A DNA stretch of 33,589 nucleotides from a virus: IMG/VR virus record IMGVR_UViG_3300021962_004212, positions 1 through 33,589 of that record. One strand, written 5' to 3'. Below are positions 1 to 5,517 of this stretch, piece after piece. Numbering within the stretch: the first letter of the stretch is position 1; each line of letters opens with the position of its first letter. Under the pieces are notes generated by a model that was not told the DNA's origin, searched no databases, and saw only the letters and a list, made by a program, of their open reading frames with translations. Both the position numbers and the translations under genes were made by a program.

Positions 1-314
1 ATAGAATGACCGCCTATTTTTGCTCCGCAACTTATAGTAACATTGTCTAAAATTGTACAATCGTGTCCAATGTGTGCGTGTTTCATTATGAAACAATTAT
101 TTCCAACGAAGGTGTCAATCTCCGTACCTGCGTCTATTGTTACAAGTCCTGTGATAACATTGTTATCTCCAATGTATACTTTGCCTTTTTCTTTTTGCCA
201 AAACTTTTTATGCTCGGCTTTGTCGCCTATAATACAATAAGCACCAATGTAGTTGCCATCTCCGATAATTACGTTATCGCCAATAATAGCGGTAGGGTGG
301 ATAAAGTTAGCCAT
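1..314 (-). CDS. LpxA-like hexapeptide-repeat acyltransferase (3' end outside window)
   Basis: I translated this frame by hand from the ATG at 314; it stays open to the window edge (104 codons). It shows repeated hexapeptide turns (HPTAIIGDNVIIGDG, YIGDNNVITG, TIDAGTEIDTFVGNN) and the motif KHAHIGHDC at residues 78-86. This matches the NAHIAHDC block of LpxA, UDP-GlcNAc O-acyltransferase, whose catalytic His is the second His (here His84; His81 is also kept). Known family role: left-handed beta-helix acyl or acetyl transfer to nucleotide sugars. Whether this one acts on lipid A precursors or on an amino-sugar (an LpxA-like sugar N-acyltransferase) cannot be told without the C-terminus. It overlaps the upstream gene by 8 nt, so it belongs to the early operon. 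It could be an auxiliary gene for host surface glycan or for sugar decoration. Confidence 0.85.
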   Translation of the reverse strand, partial: MANFIHPTAIIGDNVIIGDGNYIGAYCIIGDKAEHKKFWQKEKGKVYIGDNNVITGLVTIDAGTEIDTFVGNNCFIMKHAHIGHDCTILDNVTISCGAKIGGHS

Positions 315-552
315 TCTTTTTTTTATTTTTAGGTTTAGGTTGTTCTTCGTACCAAGTGTAAAGTCGTTTAATCATATCGAATATACAATTACCGCACCAT
401 ACTGTTAATATGAAATCTGGGCTCATATACTTGCGGTATATATGCTCATACATTTTTAAGATGTCTAAGTCGATATTACGCACATAACCATTCTGGACTG
501 TGTGCCAATTACCAATGTGTTGATCTAAAAAGTTGCGGTGTTCTATTTCCAT
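307..552 (-). CDS. hypothetical protein, 81 aa
   Basis: Not recognised. I chose the ATG at 552 (MEIEHRNFLDQHIGN...); a GTG three codons upstream at 561 is also possible. The protein is soluble, rich in Tyr and Trp, and ends in a basic tail (PKPKNKKKNG). It overlaps the upstream membrane-protein gene by about 10 nt and the downstream LpxA-like gene by 8 nt, which supports it as a real operon member. Confidence 0.6.
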   Translation of the reverse strand: MEIEHRNFLDQHIGNWHTVQNGYVRNIDLDILKMYEHIYRKYMSPDFILTVWCGNCIFDMIKRLYTWYEEQPKPKNKKKNG

Positions 553-776
553 AAGTTCCACATTAGTTTTGAAAGTAAAGGTGCTGCTACTCCTGGTATA
601 AATACAAACGCAATAACGTCAGTACAAATTGCAGGTAGTAAATATAAAGCCAAACCTGTCCAAGCTGCTAAACAACTTGTGCAGCTGAAAGGCTTAAAAT
701 CTAATTTCCACCTCCTATGAAATTGGTGTATCTCTACAAAGAATATTGCAAAGCATATCGCTGCTATAATTATCAT
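543..776 (-). CDS. small membrane protein, 77 aa
   Basis: The N-terminus (MIIIAAICFAIFFVEI) is a strong membrane segment. A CTSC pair and a second hydrophobic stretch follow (LALYLLPAICTDVIAFVFIPGVAAPLL, about residues 42-68), giving two to three membrane passes with a basic loop HRRWK between them. No family recognised. It starts 4 nt after the upstream stop and overlaps the next gene. Membrane microproteins of this sort are common in phage early regions, but no role can be assigned. Confidence 0.6.
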   Translation of the reverse strand: MIIIAAICFAIFFVEIHQFHRRWKLDFKPFSCTSCLAAWTGLALYLLPAICTDVIAFVFIPGVAAPLLSKLMWNLWK

Positions 777-780
777 AATT

Positions 781-1044
781 TTAATATTTATGCCAACCTT
801 TTATCGGTGAGTATTGTATATCTAAAAATGGAAATTTTATATTAAATTTTCCGTGTTGCCAATGAACTTCATTTAATTCTCCACCAAACCAAGCTTGATG
901 CCATACAAATAAATATCCACAAAATAAACTAAAACCACAATTACCGCTATGCAAATTATTTAACATCAAACCAAATTTTGGATATAAACCTAATTTTGGA
1001 AAGCTAAATGATTTTAAAAAATATCTACTTTTATATTGTTTCAT
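781..1044 (-). CDS. hypothetical protein, 87 aa
   Basis: Unrecognised protein, unusually rich in aromatic residues, Gly and Lys (FPKLGLYPKFGLML, WHQAWFGGELNEVHWQHGKF). Its ATG overlaps the stop of the upstream sigma-like gene in an ATGA junction, which supports translation. The central GNCGFSLFCGYLFVWHQAWFGGE is hydrophobic but too broken by polar residues for a confident membrane helix. Confidence 0.55.
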   Translation of the reverse strand: MKQYKSRYFLKSFSFPKLGLYPKFGLMLNNLHSGNCGFSLFCGYLFVWHQAWFGGELNEVHWQHGKFNIKFPFLDIQYSPIKGWHKY

Positions 1045-1517
1045 TTTCGTAATTGTTTTTTAAGTTCTCGTTTAGTAAGTTTAAGTTCCCTATGGATTGA
1101 CATATACGGAATACCTGTAACCCTGCTCAATTCTTTAGCGTTGCAGTTATGCTTGATAGCATACACTCGTAATAGTTCCGCTTTGTACCAGTGCATCTTT
1201 GACAACTCATCTTCTACTTTGTTAAGTAAATCTTCGTCTCTATCGTGTACTATCAATTCTACTTCTAAAGGCTTTCGGTATGTTCTATAAAATTGGCTTG
1301 TATTACTTTGCATCATATTAATCATAGTCCTTACCAAGTAAAACTTTAATACATTACGGGTGCGCATATCAATTAACCTATCCTCTTCCATTTCACATAG
1401 CACCTTAAATAATTCGCTTCTTAAATCGTCTCGTAAATCTTCAGGCTGCATCTTATCTATTGCTTCCTTTAGTTCTCTGCTTTCCCAAAGTTCTAATATG
1501 ATGCTATTCTTGTTCAT
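1041..1517 (-). CDS. sigma-factor-like transcription regulator, 158 aa
   Basis: The N-terminal half (about residues 28-75: LRSELFKVLCEMEEDRLIDMRTRN and then FYLVRTMINMMQSNTSQFYRTYRK) has the look of a reduced sigma region 2, as seen in proteins annotated as sigma factors in Bacteroidota phages. The C-terminal part (about 120-155: AKELSRVTGIPYMSIHRELK) is a helix-turn-helix like sigma region 4. A role in switching host RNA polymerase to phage promoters is inferred, not shown. It lies in the early operon and overlaps the nuclease gene by 14 nt. A plain HTH regulator is the alternative. Confidence 0.6.
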   Translation of the reverse strand: MNKNSIILELWESRELKEAIDKMQPEDLRDDLRSELFKVLCEMEEDRLIDMRTRNVLKFYLVRTMINMMQSNTSQFYRTYRKPLEVELIVHDRDEDLLNKVEDELSKMHWYKAELLRVYAIKHNCNAKELSRVTGIPYMSIHRELKLTKRELKKQLRK

Positions 1518-1809
1518 ATTCTTTTAAGGTTAGTTTACCATTATCTTCGGTTGCTATGTAACAAAAACAATTTGCCGTCTTTGCTAAGTTTAAGAAAGCT
1601 ATTTGGTAGCTGCTAAGTTTATCTCCAATGGCTTTTGTCTCGCAGTATACCGCTACTCCTGTTTGTGTGTGGAAACCTACAACATCTGGAACGCCTTTTA
1701 AACCTATGAAGGTTCGACCTCTAACCGCAAGGTTATTGTTGCGCCATACAAAGCACCCGTTTTTGTTTAGGGTTTTTATAGCTTCTTTGGTTAATTCATT
1801 TGCGGTCAT
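1504..1809 (-). CDS. VRR-NUC family nuclease, 101 aa
   Basis: A compact PD-(D/E)xK nuclease of the VRR-NUC type. GLKGVPDVVG supplies Asp42, YCETK supplies Glu57 and Lys59, and a following SSYQIAFL carries the usual Gln. The length is that of the stand-alone virus-type domain. Family members cut branched DNA or act as Holliday-junction resolvase-like enzymes, so a role in resolving replication or recombination intermediates before packaging is likely. The ERF annealing protein in the same operon fits this. Confidence 0.85.
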   Translation of the reverse strand: MTANELTKEAIKTLNKNGCFVWRNNNLAVRGRTFIGLKGVPDVVGFHTQTGVAVYCETKAIGDKLSSYQIAFLNLAKTANCFCYIATEDNGKLTLKEYEQE

Positions 1810-1823
1810 ATTACAAAACTATA

Positions 1824-2582
1824 TTAAGAAAATGAAACTTTGCCAATTTTTATTTGTTCCTCAAAAAATAAAGATACGGCTACTGCTCTGGCTTGGTTCT
1901 TAAGCCAACTATCAGTCCATTCGTCTCGGTACTGCTTTGCACTTATGATGTCCATTTTATTAGCTTTGTAGGTAATAATCTCCATTAGTTTCTTTTTAGC
2001 AAGTGCGCCATCTTCTTTTGTCCATACCTTGATGCCTGTACTATTAAGCTTTGTAAATACGGATAATGGGTTAAACAACCTATCAAAAGTTCTATTTTCC
2101 AGAACCTTATATTCCTGGTAACTGTAATCAATTATTTCTAAATCGGTTAAGTGTGGTATTGCTTCTACTCGTTCTTGTGGTATCATTTTTCTAACTTCGT
2201 TTGCTTTTTTCTTGTACCTATCCATTACCTGACTAAAATATGCAGGACTAAAGTTTTGGTAATGGTCTATAAAGTCATTGGCTACCATTTGCTTAAACGC
2301 TACTTTCACTTCGTTTATTGTAAAGTTCCCATATTCAGTCCTTATCCAATCTTCTAATAAAGCTAACTTAACTTCTCCAGGTGTATTAATTCCTACAAGC
2401 TGCATCAAGTAAATAATGTTTTGCTTAAATATGATAGAGTTTAGGTTCCTCATTCTTTCCCCCGAAAATGCGGTCATAATCTCCTTCTCCATAGGAAGTA
2501 GAGTAGACATAGTTGTGATTTCTAAGTTCTTCGAGTTCGTGCTTATTAAGTTTTCTGTGATTGTTTGTAGTTCCTTTTGCAT
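1824..2582 (-). CDS. probable replication accessory protein, 252 aa or shorter
   Basis: No firm family assignment. The protein is helical and charged, with a block GNFTINEVKVAFKQMVANDFIDHYQNFSPAYFSQVMDRYKKKA (in pieces: GNFTINEVKVAFKQ, NFSPAYFSQVMDRYKK) of the kind found next to replication initiators in Bacteroidota phages and prophages. It follows the replisome organizer, so a helicase-loader or initiator-partner role is possible. The first in-frame ATG (2582) would give a 158-nt overlap with the upstream gene; later ATGs at 2510, 2492 and 2453 shorten this to 86, 68 or 29 nt. The true start is undecided. Confidence 0.65.
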   Translation of the reverse strand: MQKELQTITENLISTNSKNLEITTMSTLLPMEKEIMTAFSGERMRNLNSIIFKQNIIYLMQLVGINTPGEVKLALLEDWIRTEYGNFTINEVKVAFKQMVANDFIDHYQNFSPAYFSQVMDRYKKKANEVRKMIPQERVEAIPHLTDLEIIDYSYQEYKVLENRTFDRLFNPLSVFTKLNSTGIKVWTKEDGALAKKKLMEIITYKANKMDIISAKQYRDEWTDSWLKNQARAVAVSLFFEEQIKIGKVSFS

Positions 2583-3159
2583 ATTGTTTAGAGTTTATTA
2601 ACCAAGTATTTGCTGCGTGTGTCCAACTTTTCATTGGGTTTTTCCCTACTTTCCACCCGTTGCTTGTATAGTAATTTACAAACTTTTCAGCTTCAATCTT
2701 AGCTAAATCTAAACTAATTTTATTAGCCATATATTCAAAAGCTTGTTCAAAACTACATTTACTTTTATTAGTATTAATATCTTTATTTATATTTTCATTT
2801 ACATTTTCCATATGGGAGTCCATATGAGGTTGCATATGCGTTTCATATGGTGGTTCATATGAGGGTTTGTCTTTAGGTTTCATATTGTTTCGCCTTGACT
2901 CAGTAAAGGTTTTACGCTTTTCTTTTTCAACATCAAGCCTGACATTGTACCATAAACCTTCGTTATCCTGAATAAACTTGCATTTCACTTGTTCCCACAA
3001 GTGTCCAACCGTATGTTGTATCATATGCGTATTCATATGACCTCGATTAAATTGAAGCATTAGCAGGTCCATATATGCACCTTTTTCTTCAAATGTCATT
3101 CCCATTGTGCCACTTACATAGTCACCGGGATAAAATAAAAAAGCTGGGTCTTTTGCCAT
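2425..3159 (-). CDS. replisome organizer / DUF1376-like replication initiator, 244 aa
   Basis: The N-terminus (MAKDPAFLFYPGDYVSGTMGMTFEEKGAYMDLLMLQF) is the winged-helix start typical of phage replisome organizers of the DUF1376 type. A low-complexity linker follows (about residues 75-135, rich in Pro, His-Met, Asn and Lys). A C-terminal helical domain (about 136-190, AFEYMANKISLDLAKIEAEKFVNYYTSNGW) is of the kind that contacts helicase or loader. The role is to bind the origin and recruit the replicative helicase. The linker-coding DNA carries regularly spaced CATATG palindromes beside an AT-rich tract, which points to the origin lying inside this gene, as in lambda O. Confidence 0.8.
   Translation of the reverse strand: MAKDPAFLFYPGDYVSGTMGMTFEEKGAYMDLLMLQFNRGHMNTHMIQHTVGHLWEQVKCKFIQDNEGLWYNVRLDVEKEKRKTFTESRRNNMKPKDKPSYEPPYETHMQPHMDSHMENVNENINKDINTNKSKCSFEQAFEYMANKISLDLAKIEAEKFVNYYTSNGWKVGKNPMKSWTHAANTWLINSKQYAKGTTNNHRKLNKHELEELRNHNYVYSTSYGEGDYDRIFGGKNEEPKLYHI
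2755..2861. other. putative replication origin inside the initiator gene
   Basis: The iteron-like array (2809-2861) directly abuts an AT-rich tract. I count 42 A/T of 48 bases at 2761-2808, which encodes an Asn/Ile/Lys-rich linker. Iterons plus an AT-rich unwinding element within the linker of the initiator gene is the layout of the lambda origin in gene O. This is inference from arrangement only; no replication data are available. Confidence 0.5.
2809..2861. repeat. array of five CATATG palindromes, 11-12 bp apart
   Basis: CATATG occurs at 2809, 2821, 2833, 2844 and 2856, with start-to-start spacing of 12, 12, 11 and 12 bp. Two more lie at 3022 and 3034, again 12 bp apart. The first three are read as His-Met and the last two as (Ser/Pro)-Tyr-Glu, because the 11-bp step changes the codon phase. 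The DNA word is therefore kept while the amino acids change, so selection on DNA is more likely than a peptide repeat. These look like iterons spaced about one helical turn apart. Confidence 0.75.
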
Positions 3160-3180
3160 AAAAAAAATAAACCCCGATAG

Positions 3181-3236
3181 CTGCGAACTACCAGGGTTAT
3201 TATTATTTAACCACTAAACACATAGGCGGTTCGCAG
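3181..3236 (-). promoter_or_regulatory. nested inverted repeat in the leader of the replisome-organizer gene
   Basis: CTGCGAAC (3181-3188) is perfectly complementary to GTTCGCAG (3229-3236). Inside lies a second pair, GGTTA (3195-3199) and TAACC (3208-3212). On the minus-strand RNA this makes a stem with an inner hairpin, followed after some ten bases by a T-rich run (about 3160-3169) that reaches the start codon of the next gene. It could be an attenuator, a translational regulator, or a DNA site bound by the initiator. Confidence 0.5.
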
Positions 3237-3260
3237 TTCGTCTATGAGTTTTCTATTCTG

Positions 3261-3290
3261 CAAATATACACTATTTATCCGTAATTTCAA
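3261..3290 (-). promoter_or_regulatory. candidate Bacteroidota-type promoter (P3)
   Basis: Reading the minus strand, TTG (3290-3288) is followed after 19 bp by TATATTTG (3268-3261), which matches the TTG / TAnnTTTG consensus. It lies across the 3' end of the DnaA-like gene and would start a transcript with a leader of roughly 90 nt that contains the nested hairpin before the replisome organizer. AT-rich DNA produces chance matches, so this is moderate evidence. Confidence 0.45.
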
Positions 3291-3699
3291 TTTTTTGACA
3301 AATTCTTTTCATTTTGTCCTTAAACCAATCTTCCGTGTCTATTAGGTTATTTGCTTGTTTGATATTGTGAATTGCGGTCGTATGGTCTTTAGTTCCGGTG
3401 TATGCGCTTATCTCTTTAAGGTTCAATTTAGTATACCTTCTCAGTAAGTAAGCAGCAGCCTTGCGACCAAAGGTAGTTCTTAAAGACCTATCCCTTCTTG
3501 ATATATCGCATTCAAATGCTTCTTCTACTAATTTTACGATGCTTCTCGCACCTATATCCGCACCTAAAGGCTCGTTATCTTCTATGCCTAACAACCCTAA
3601 TTGCGACATCATTTCGTGCAGTTTAACGTGGGTATTACGTTGAGCATAGTATAACTCCTTTAGTTGTCTTATTGAAACATCTTTATTTCTCGTTAGCAT
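3271..3699 (-). CDS. DnaA domain IV-like DNA-binding protein, 142 aa
   Basis: Residues about 65-120 match the C-terminal DNA-binding domain of DnaA: an N-terminal helix pair (SLRTTFGRKAAAYLLRRYTKL), then LKEISAYTG and the signature DHTTAIHNI at 105-113, equivalent to GRDHTTV in DnaA. There is no AAA+ ATPase part, because 142 aa is far shorter than DnaA. It may bind DnaA boxes or phage origin sites, either to recruit or to compete with host DnaA. It starts 2 nt after the SSB-like small gene, in the replication operon, one gene upstream of the replisome organizer. Confidence 0.75.
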   Translation of the reverse strand: MLTRNKDVSIRQLKELYYAQRNTHVKLHEMMSQLGLLGIEDNEPLGADIGARSIVKLVEEAFECDISRRDRSLRTTFGRKAAAYLLRRYTKLNLKEISAYTGTKDHTTAIHNIKQANNLIDTEDWFKDKMKRICQKIEITDK

Positions 3700-3701
3700 A
3701 A

Positions 3702-3896
3702 TTAAAACGGCAATCCTTCCGTATCTTCTTTAGGTTTGAAATCATTTACATAAATCTTGTAATCTGGTTGCTTGTCCTCGGTCTTGTAAGCGTTTGCCCA
3801 CATTGAATATTTAACATCATTGATTGTAAAATTAATTACTTCTCCTTTAGCGGTCTGCTTTTTCCAACCGCCAGTACTCCATTTTTTTTGTTCCAT
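3702..3896 (-). CDS. small SSB-tail-like protein, 64 aa
   Basis: A short beta-rich protein (WSTGGWKKQTAKGEVINFTI, KYSMWANAYKTEDKQPDYKIYV) that ends in an acidic tip, KEDTEGLPF. The ending resembles the D/E-rich xxPF tip by which SSB proteins recruit partners. Its size is about half an OB fold, so it is not a normal SSB. It lies between an HTH gene and the DnaA-like gene, in a replication context. A small ssDNA-associated protein is an inference. Confidence 0.6.
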   Translation of the reverse strand: MEQKKWSTGGWKKQTAKGEVINFTINDVKYSMWANAYKTEDKQPDYKIYVNDFKPKEDTEGLPF

Positions 3897-3899
3897 TTT

Positions 3900-4109
3900 T
3901 TACTTTTTTATTAGTGAATATTTACTTACAAATTTAGGTTGTTTCTTATTACCTACGTTAATTAGATCGGACTGTATCTTATATCCTTTGCGTTTAAGTT
4001 CAAAGATAACTGCCGATAATCTTAGGCTATTGTACTTCGTTAGAGCCTGGATTGGTGTCAAGGTCTTGCCCGAAAGCAAGTGGTTCAAGATTTGTTGTTT
4101 CTGTGTCAT
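3900..4109 (-). CDS. helix-turn-helix protein, 69 aa
   Basis: MTQKQQILNHLLSGKTLTP followed by IQALTKYNSLRLSAVIFELKRKGYKIQSDL is the compact winged-helix pattern of the phage HTH_39-type family, with a recognition helix around residues 27-40. It ends four bases before the SSB-tail-like gene starts. Its first 83 nt overlap the 3' end of the upstream gene in another frame. It may be a small regulator of early genes, but the target is unknown. Confidence 0.75.
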   Translation of the reverse strand: MTQKQQILNHLLSGKTLTPIQALTKYNSLRLSAVIFELKRKGYKIQSDLINVGNKKQPKFVSKYSLIKK

Positions 4110-4266
4110 TGTTATTGATTGGGTTAAAAAATACTGGTTTGTCTAATTTGTTTTCATACTTTTTAATAAAGGCTAATAAGTCCTCGTATGCTTCTTGGTT
4201 ATACCAAGCGTAATGGTATACTTCTGCAAGTAGCATCTGCCTTTCAAATGGTAGCAATTCTCTCAT
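4027..4266 (-). CDS. hypothetical protein, 79 aa
   Basis: The ATG overlaps the stop of the ERF gene by one base (TAATG), which argues for coupled translation. The first 50 residues are helical (MRELLPFERQMLLAEVYHYAWYNQEAYEDLLAFIKKYE, written here as MRELLPFERQMLLAEVYH plus the rest). The tail is low-complexity (NNNDTETTNLEP) and lies in the 83-nt overlap with the HTH gene. Family not recognised. Confidence 0.6.
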   Translation of the reverse strand: MRELLPFERQMLLAEVYHYAWYNQEAYEDLLAFIKKYENKLDKPVFFNPINNNDTETTNLEPLAFGQDLDTNPGSNEVQ

Positions 4267-4799
4267 TAGCTTTTCTTTATATGTTCTTTGATCTTGTTAT
4301 ACTCCTCTAAGGTCTTGATAGCTTTTATTTTCTCAATAGCTTTATACTTCTGCTCCTGAGTAAACTTTGTTTTATCAAGTGCTTCAATTAAGAACGCCTT
4401 TTGACCTTCGCTTACTTCGTCTTTATGCTCATTAGTAGCATCTGCATCTTTGGTATCGTCTATTGCGAAAAGTCCGTTAAGCGCATATTTTCGAGCATAC
4501 GAGCTACACGCACCAGTGAGCTGCGCTGCGTCCATACCTTTCTTATTCTCCTCTTCACGGGCAAGACCTGTGCAGGTTATATTGTCATCTCCGTTACTTA
4601 GACAAGCGGTTGCCTTTACATACACTCGCCCACCTACTTCTACTACTTCGTCGCTTAACATTAAAGCGTATCCGTATTTATGGCAGATAGGTTTTGCTGC
4701 TTCGATTATATCTTCTGCACTTCGGTATTTGTATTTAGCAAAAGCGTTAAATTGGTTTTTAGGTGCTTTTAATTCCTGTTGGATTTTAATTAAACTCAT
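4266..4799 (-). CDS. erf: ERF-family single-strand annealing protein, 177 aa
   Basis: The N-terminal two thirds carry the ERF superfamily pattern: LKAPKNQFNAFAKYKYRSAEDI, a central KPICHKYGYALMLSDEV, and MDAAQLTGACSSYARKYALNGLFAIDD at about residues 89-115. The C-terminal 60 residues form a charged helical tail (EGQKAFLIEALDKTKFTQEQKYKAIEKI). ERF proteins bind single-stranded DNA and anneal complementary strands for phage recombination and genome circularisation. The VRR-NUC nuclease downstream in the same operon is a plausible partner. Confidence 0.9.
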   Translation of the reverse strand: MSLIKIQQELKAPKNQFNAFAKYKYRSAEDIIEAAKPICHKYGYALMLSDEVVEVGGRVYVKATACLSNGDDNITCTGLAREEENKKGMDAAQLTGACSSYARKYALNGLFAIDDTKDADATNEHKDEVSEGQKAFLIEALDKTKFTQEQKYKAIEKIKAIKTLEEYNKIKEHIKKS

Positions 4800-4809
4800 T
4801 GTTGTTTTT

Positions 4810-5037
4810 TTATTCGGTTTCTTTAAATGCTTTTTGTACTTCTGGATTTGTGCTTAACTGCTCAAATATAAACTCATACCTTTGATTTTGAAATTTTAAA
4901 GGTACAATTTCATTATACAAGCTATCTGATTTGGACTGTATTGCAGCCATTTTAATCTTCATATTATTTGTCTGCTTTATTATAAACACAATTAATAAAA
5001 TTATAATAAATAGTAAAACGATAATTAACTTTTTTAT
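4810..5037 (-). CDS. small membrane-anchored protein with probable non-AUG start, up to 75 aa
   Basis: Translating 5040-4810 by hand gives an open frame straight after the in-frame TAA of the upstream gene. If the ATA at 5037 is read as the start, the product begins MKKLIIVLLFIIILLIVFII, a textbook membrane anchor, followed by a soluble charged tail that ends FKETE. The first ATG (4962) would give only the 50-residue tail and leave the membrane segment unused. Options are an AUA or AUU start, readthrough of the TAA, or a 50-aa gene from 4962. It lies between the ERF gene and an unknown gene. Confidence 0.5.
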   Translation of the reverse strand: MKKLIIVLLFIIILLIVFIIKQTNNMKIKMAAIQSKSDSLYNEIVPLKFQNQRYEFIFEQLSTNPEVQKAFKETE

Positions 5038-5040
5038 AGC

Positions 5041-5238
5041 TTATAGATTTTGAGTGTCAATAGAATAGTGTTCTAAAATTTCGATAATCGGTTCTTGCCT
5101 TTTCTTTAGGCTAAGAAAATACTCGTATGCCTGAGAATAATCTAAGTACATACTTGCGCCATCGTATTTGTTATCTACTAAAGTATAATAAAAAATAGTT
5201 CCGTCTGGCTTAGTTTCTTTTACAAATTCAATCTTCAT
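5041..5238 (-). CDS. hypothetical protein, 65 aa
   Basis: Unrecognised, with a beta-rich N-terminus (MKIEFVKETKPDGTIFYYTLVDNKYDG) and a helical acidic end (SLKKRQEPIIEILEHYSID). Its ATG lies in an 11-nt overlap with the upstream gene. Its stop is in the same frame as the membrane-anchor frame just downstream, separated only by one TAA. Confidence 0.6.
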   Translation of the reverse strand: MKIEFVKETKPDGTIFYYTLVDNKYDGASMYLDYSQAYEYFLSLKKRQEPIIEILEHYSIDTQNL

Positions 5239-5434
5239 ATAATTCGGTTTTTAAAAGTTCAAGTTCTGCATTGTTTTGTACCCAACGAGTAAACGTGTAA
5301 TCGTCATCTTCGTAATCGTAGTTTTTAGGCAGTAATCTGGGGTCGTTCGGGTTTTGTGTACTGCTCCCGTCGTGCAGTAAGATAGTGCCAAATCTCTCGA
5401 ATTGGAACTTCTGGTACGTGGTTAAGTGTGTCAT
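5228..5434 (-). CDS. hypothetical early protein, 68 aa, first gene after promoter P1
   Basis: First gene of the left operon; its ATG is about 17 bases downstream of the -7 box of P1. The sequence is acidic (NYDYEDDDYTFTRWVQNNAELELLKTE), with no membrane segment and no recognised domain. Small acidic proteins at the front of an early operon often target host factors or DNA-binding proteins, but nothing in the sequence proves that here. Confidence 0.6.
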   Translation of the reverse strand: MTHLTTYQKFQFERFGTILLHDGSSTQNPNDPRLLPKNYDYEDDDYTFTRWVQNNAELELLKTELYED

Positions 5435-5450
5435 TTGTGTTTTGTTTCAA

Positions 5451-5484
5451 CAAATTTACTACAATTAACAATACGAAGTACAAA
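5451..5484 (-). promoter_or_regulatory. Bacteroidota-type promoter P1 (early/replication operon)
   Basis: Minus strand: TTTG (5484-5481), a 22-bp spacer, then TAAATTTG (5458-5451), matching TTG / TAnnTTTG. The predicted start lies about 10 bases before the ATG at 5434. The leader word CAAAACACAAA just before the ATG is shared with P2, as is the 28-nt box 4 bases upstream of the -33 element. Confidence 0.65.
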
Positions 5485-5488
5485 ACTA

Positions 5489-5516
5489 TATAAATTATTT
5501 TTGCAACATTGTTGCA
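5489..5516 (-). promoter_or_regulatory. shared upstream regulatory box, copy 1
   Basis: A 28-nt element on the minus strand, 25/28 identical to 28617-28644. It begins with the perfect inverted repeat TGCAAC-AAT-GTTGCA and continues into an A/T tail. It lies 4 bases upstream of the -33 box of P1. The palindrome suggests a dimeric repressor or activator, and the A-rich tail could also act as an UP-like element. Confidence 0.7.
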
Positions 5517-5517
5517 T

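Noticed and set aside
43-332. Two plus-strand frames at the left edge
   Set aside because: The minus strand of the same DNA encodes a clear LpxA-like protein, so these are shadows.
2809-2861. The His-Met/Tyr-Glu repeat as a protein-level metal-binding or spacer repeat
   Set aside because: The residues change from HM to (S/P)YE while the DNA word CATATG stays the same, so a DNA-level role explains it better.
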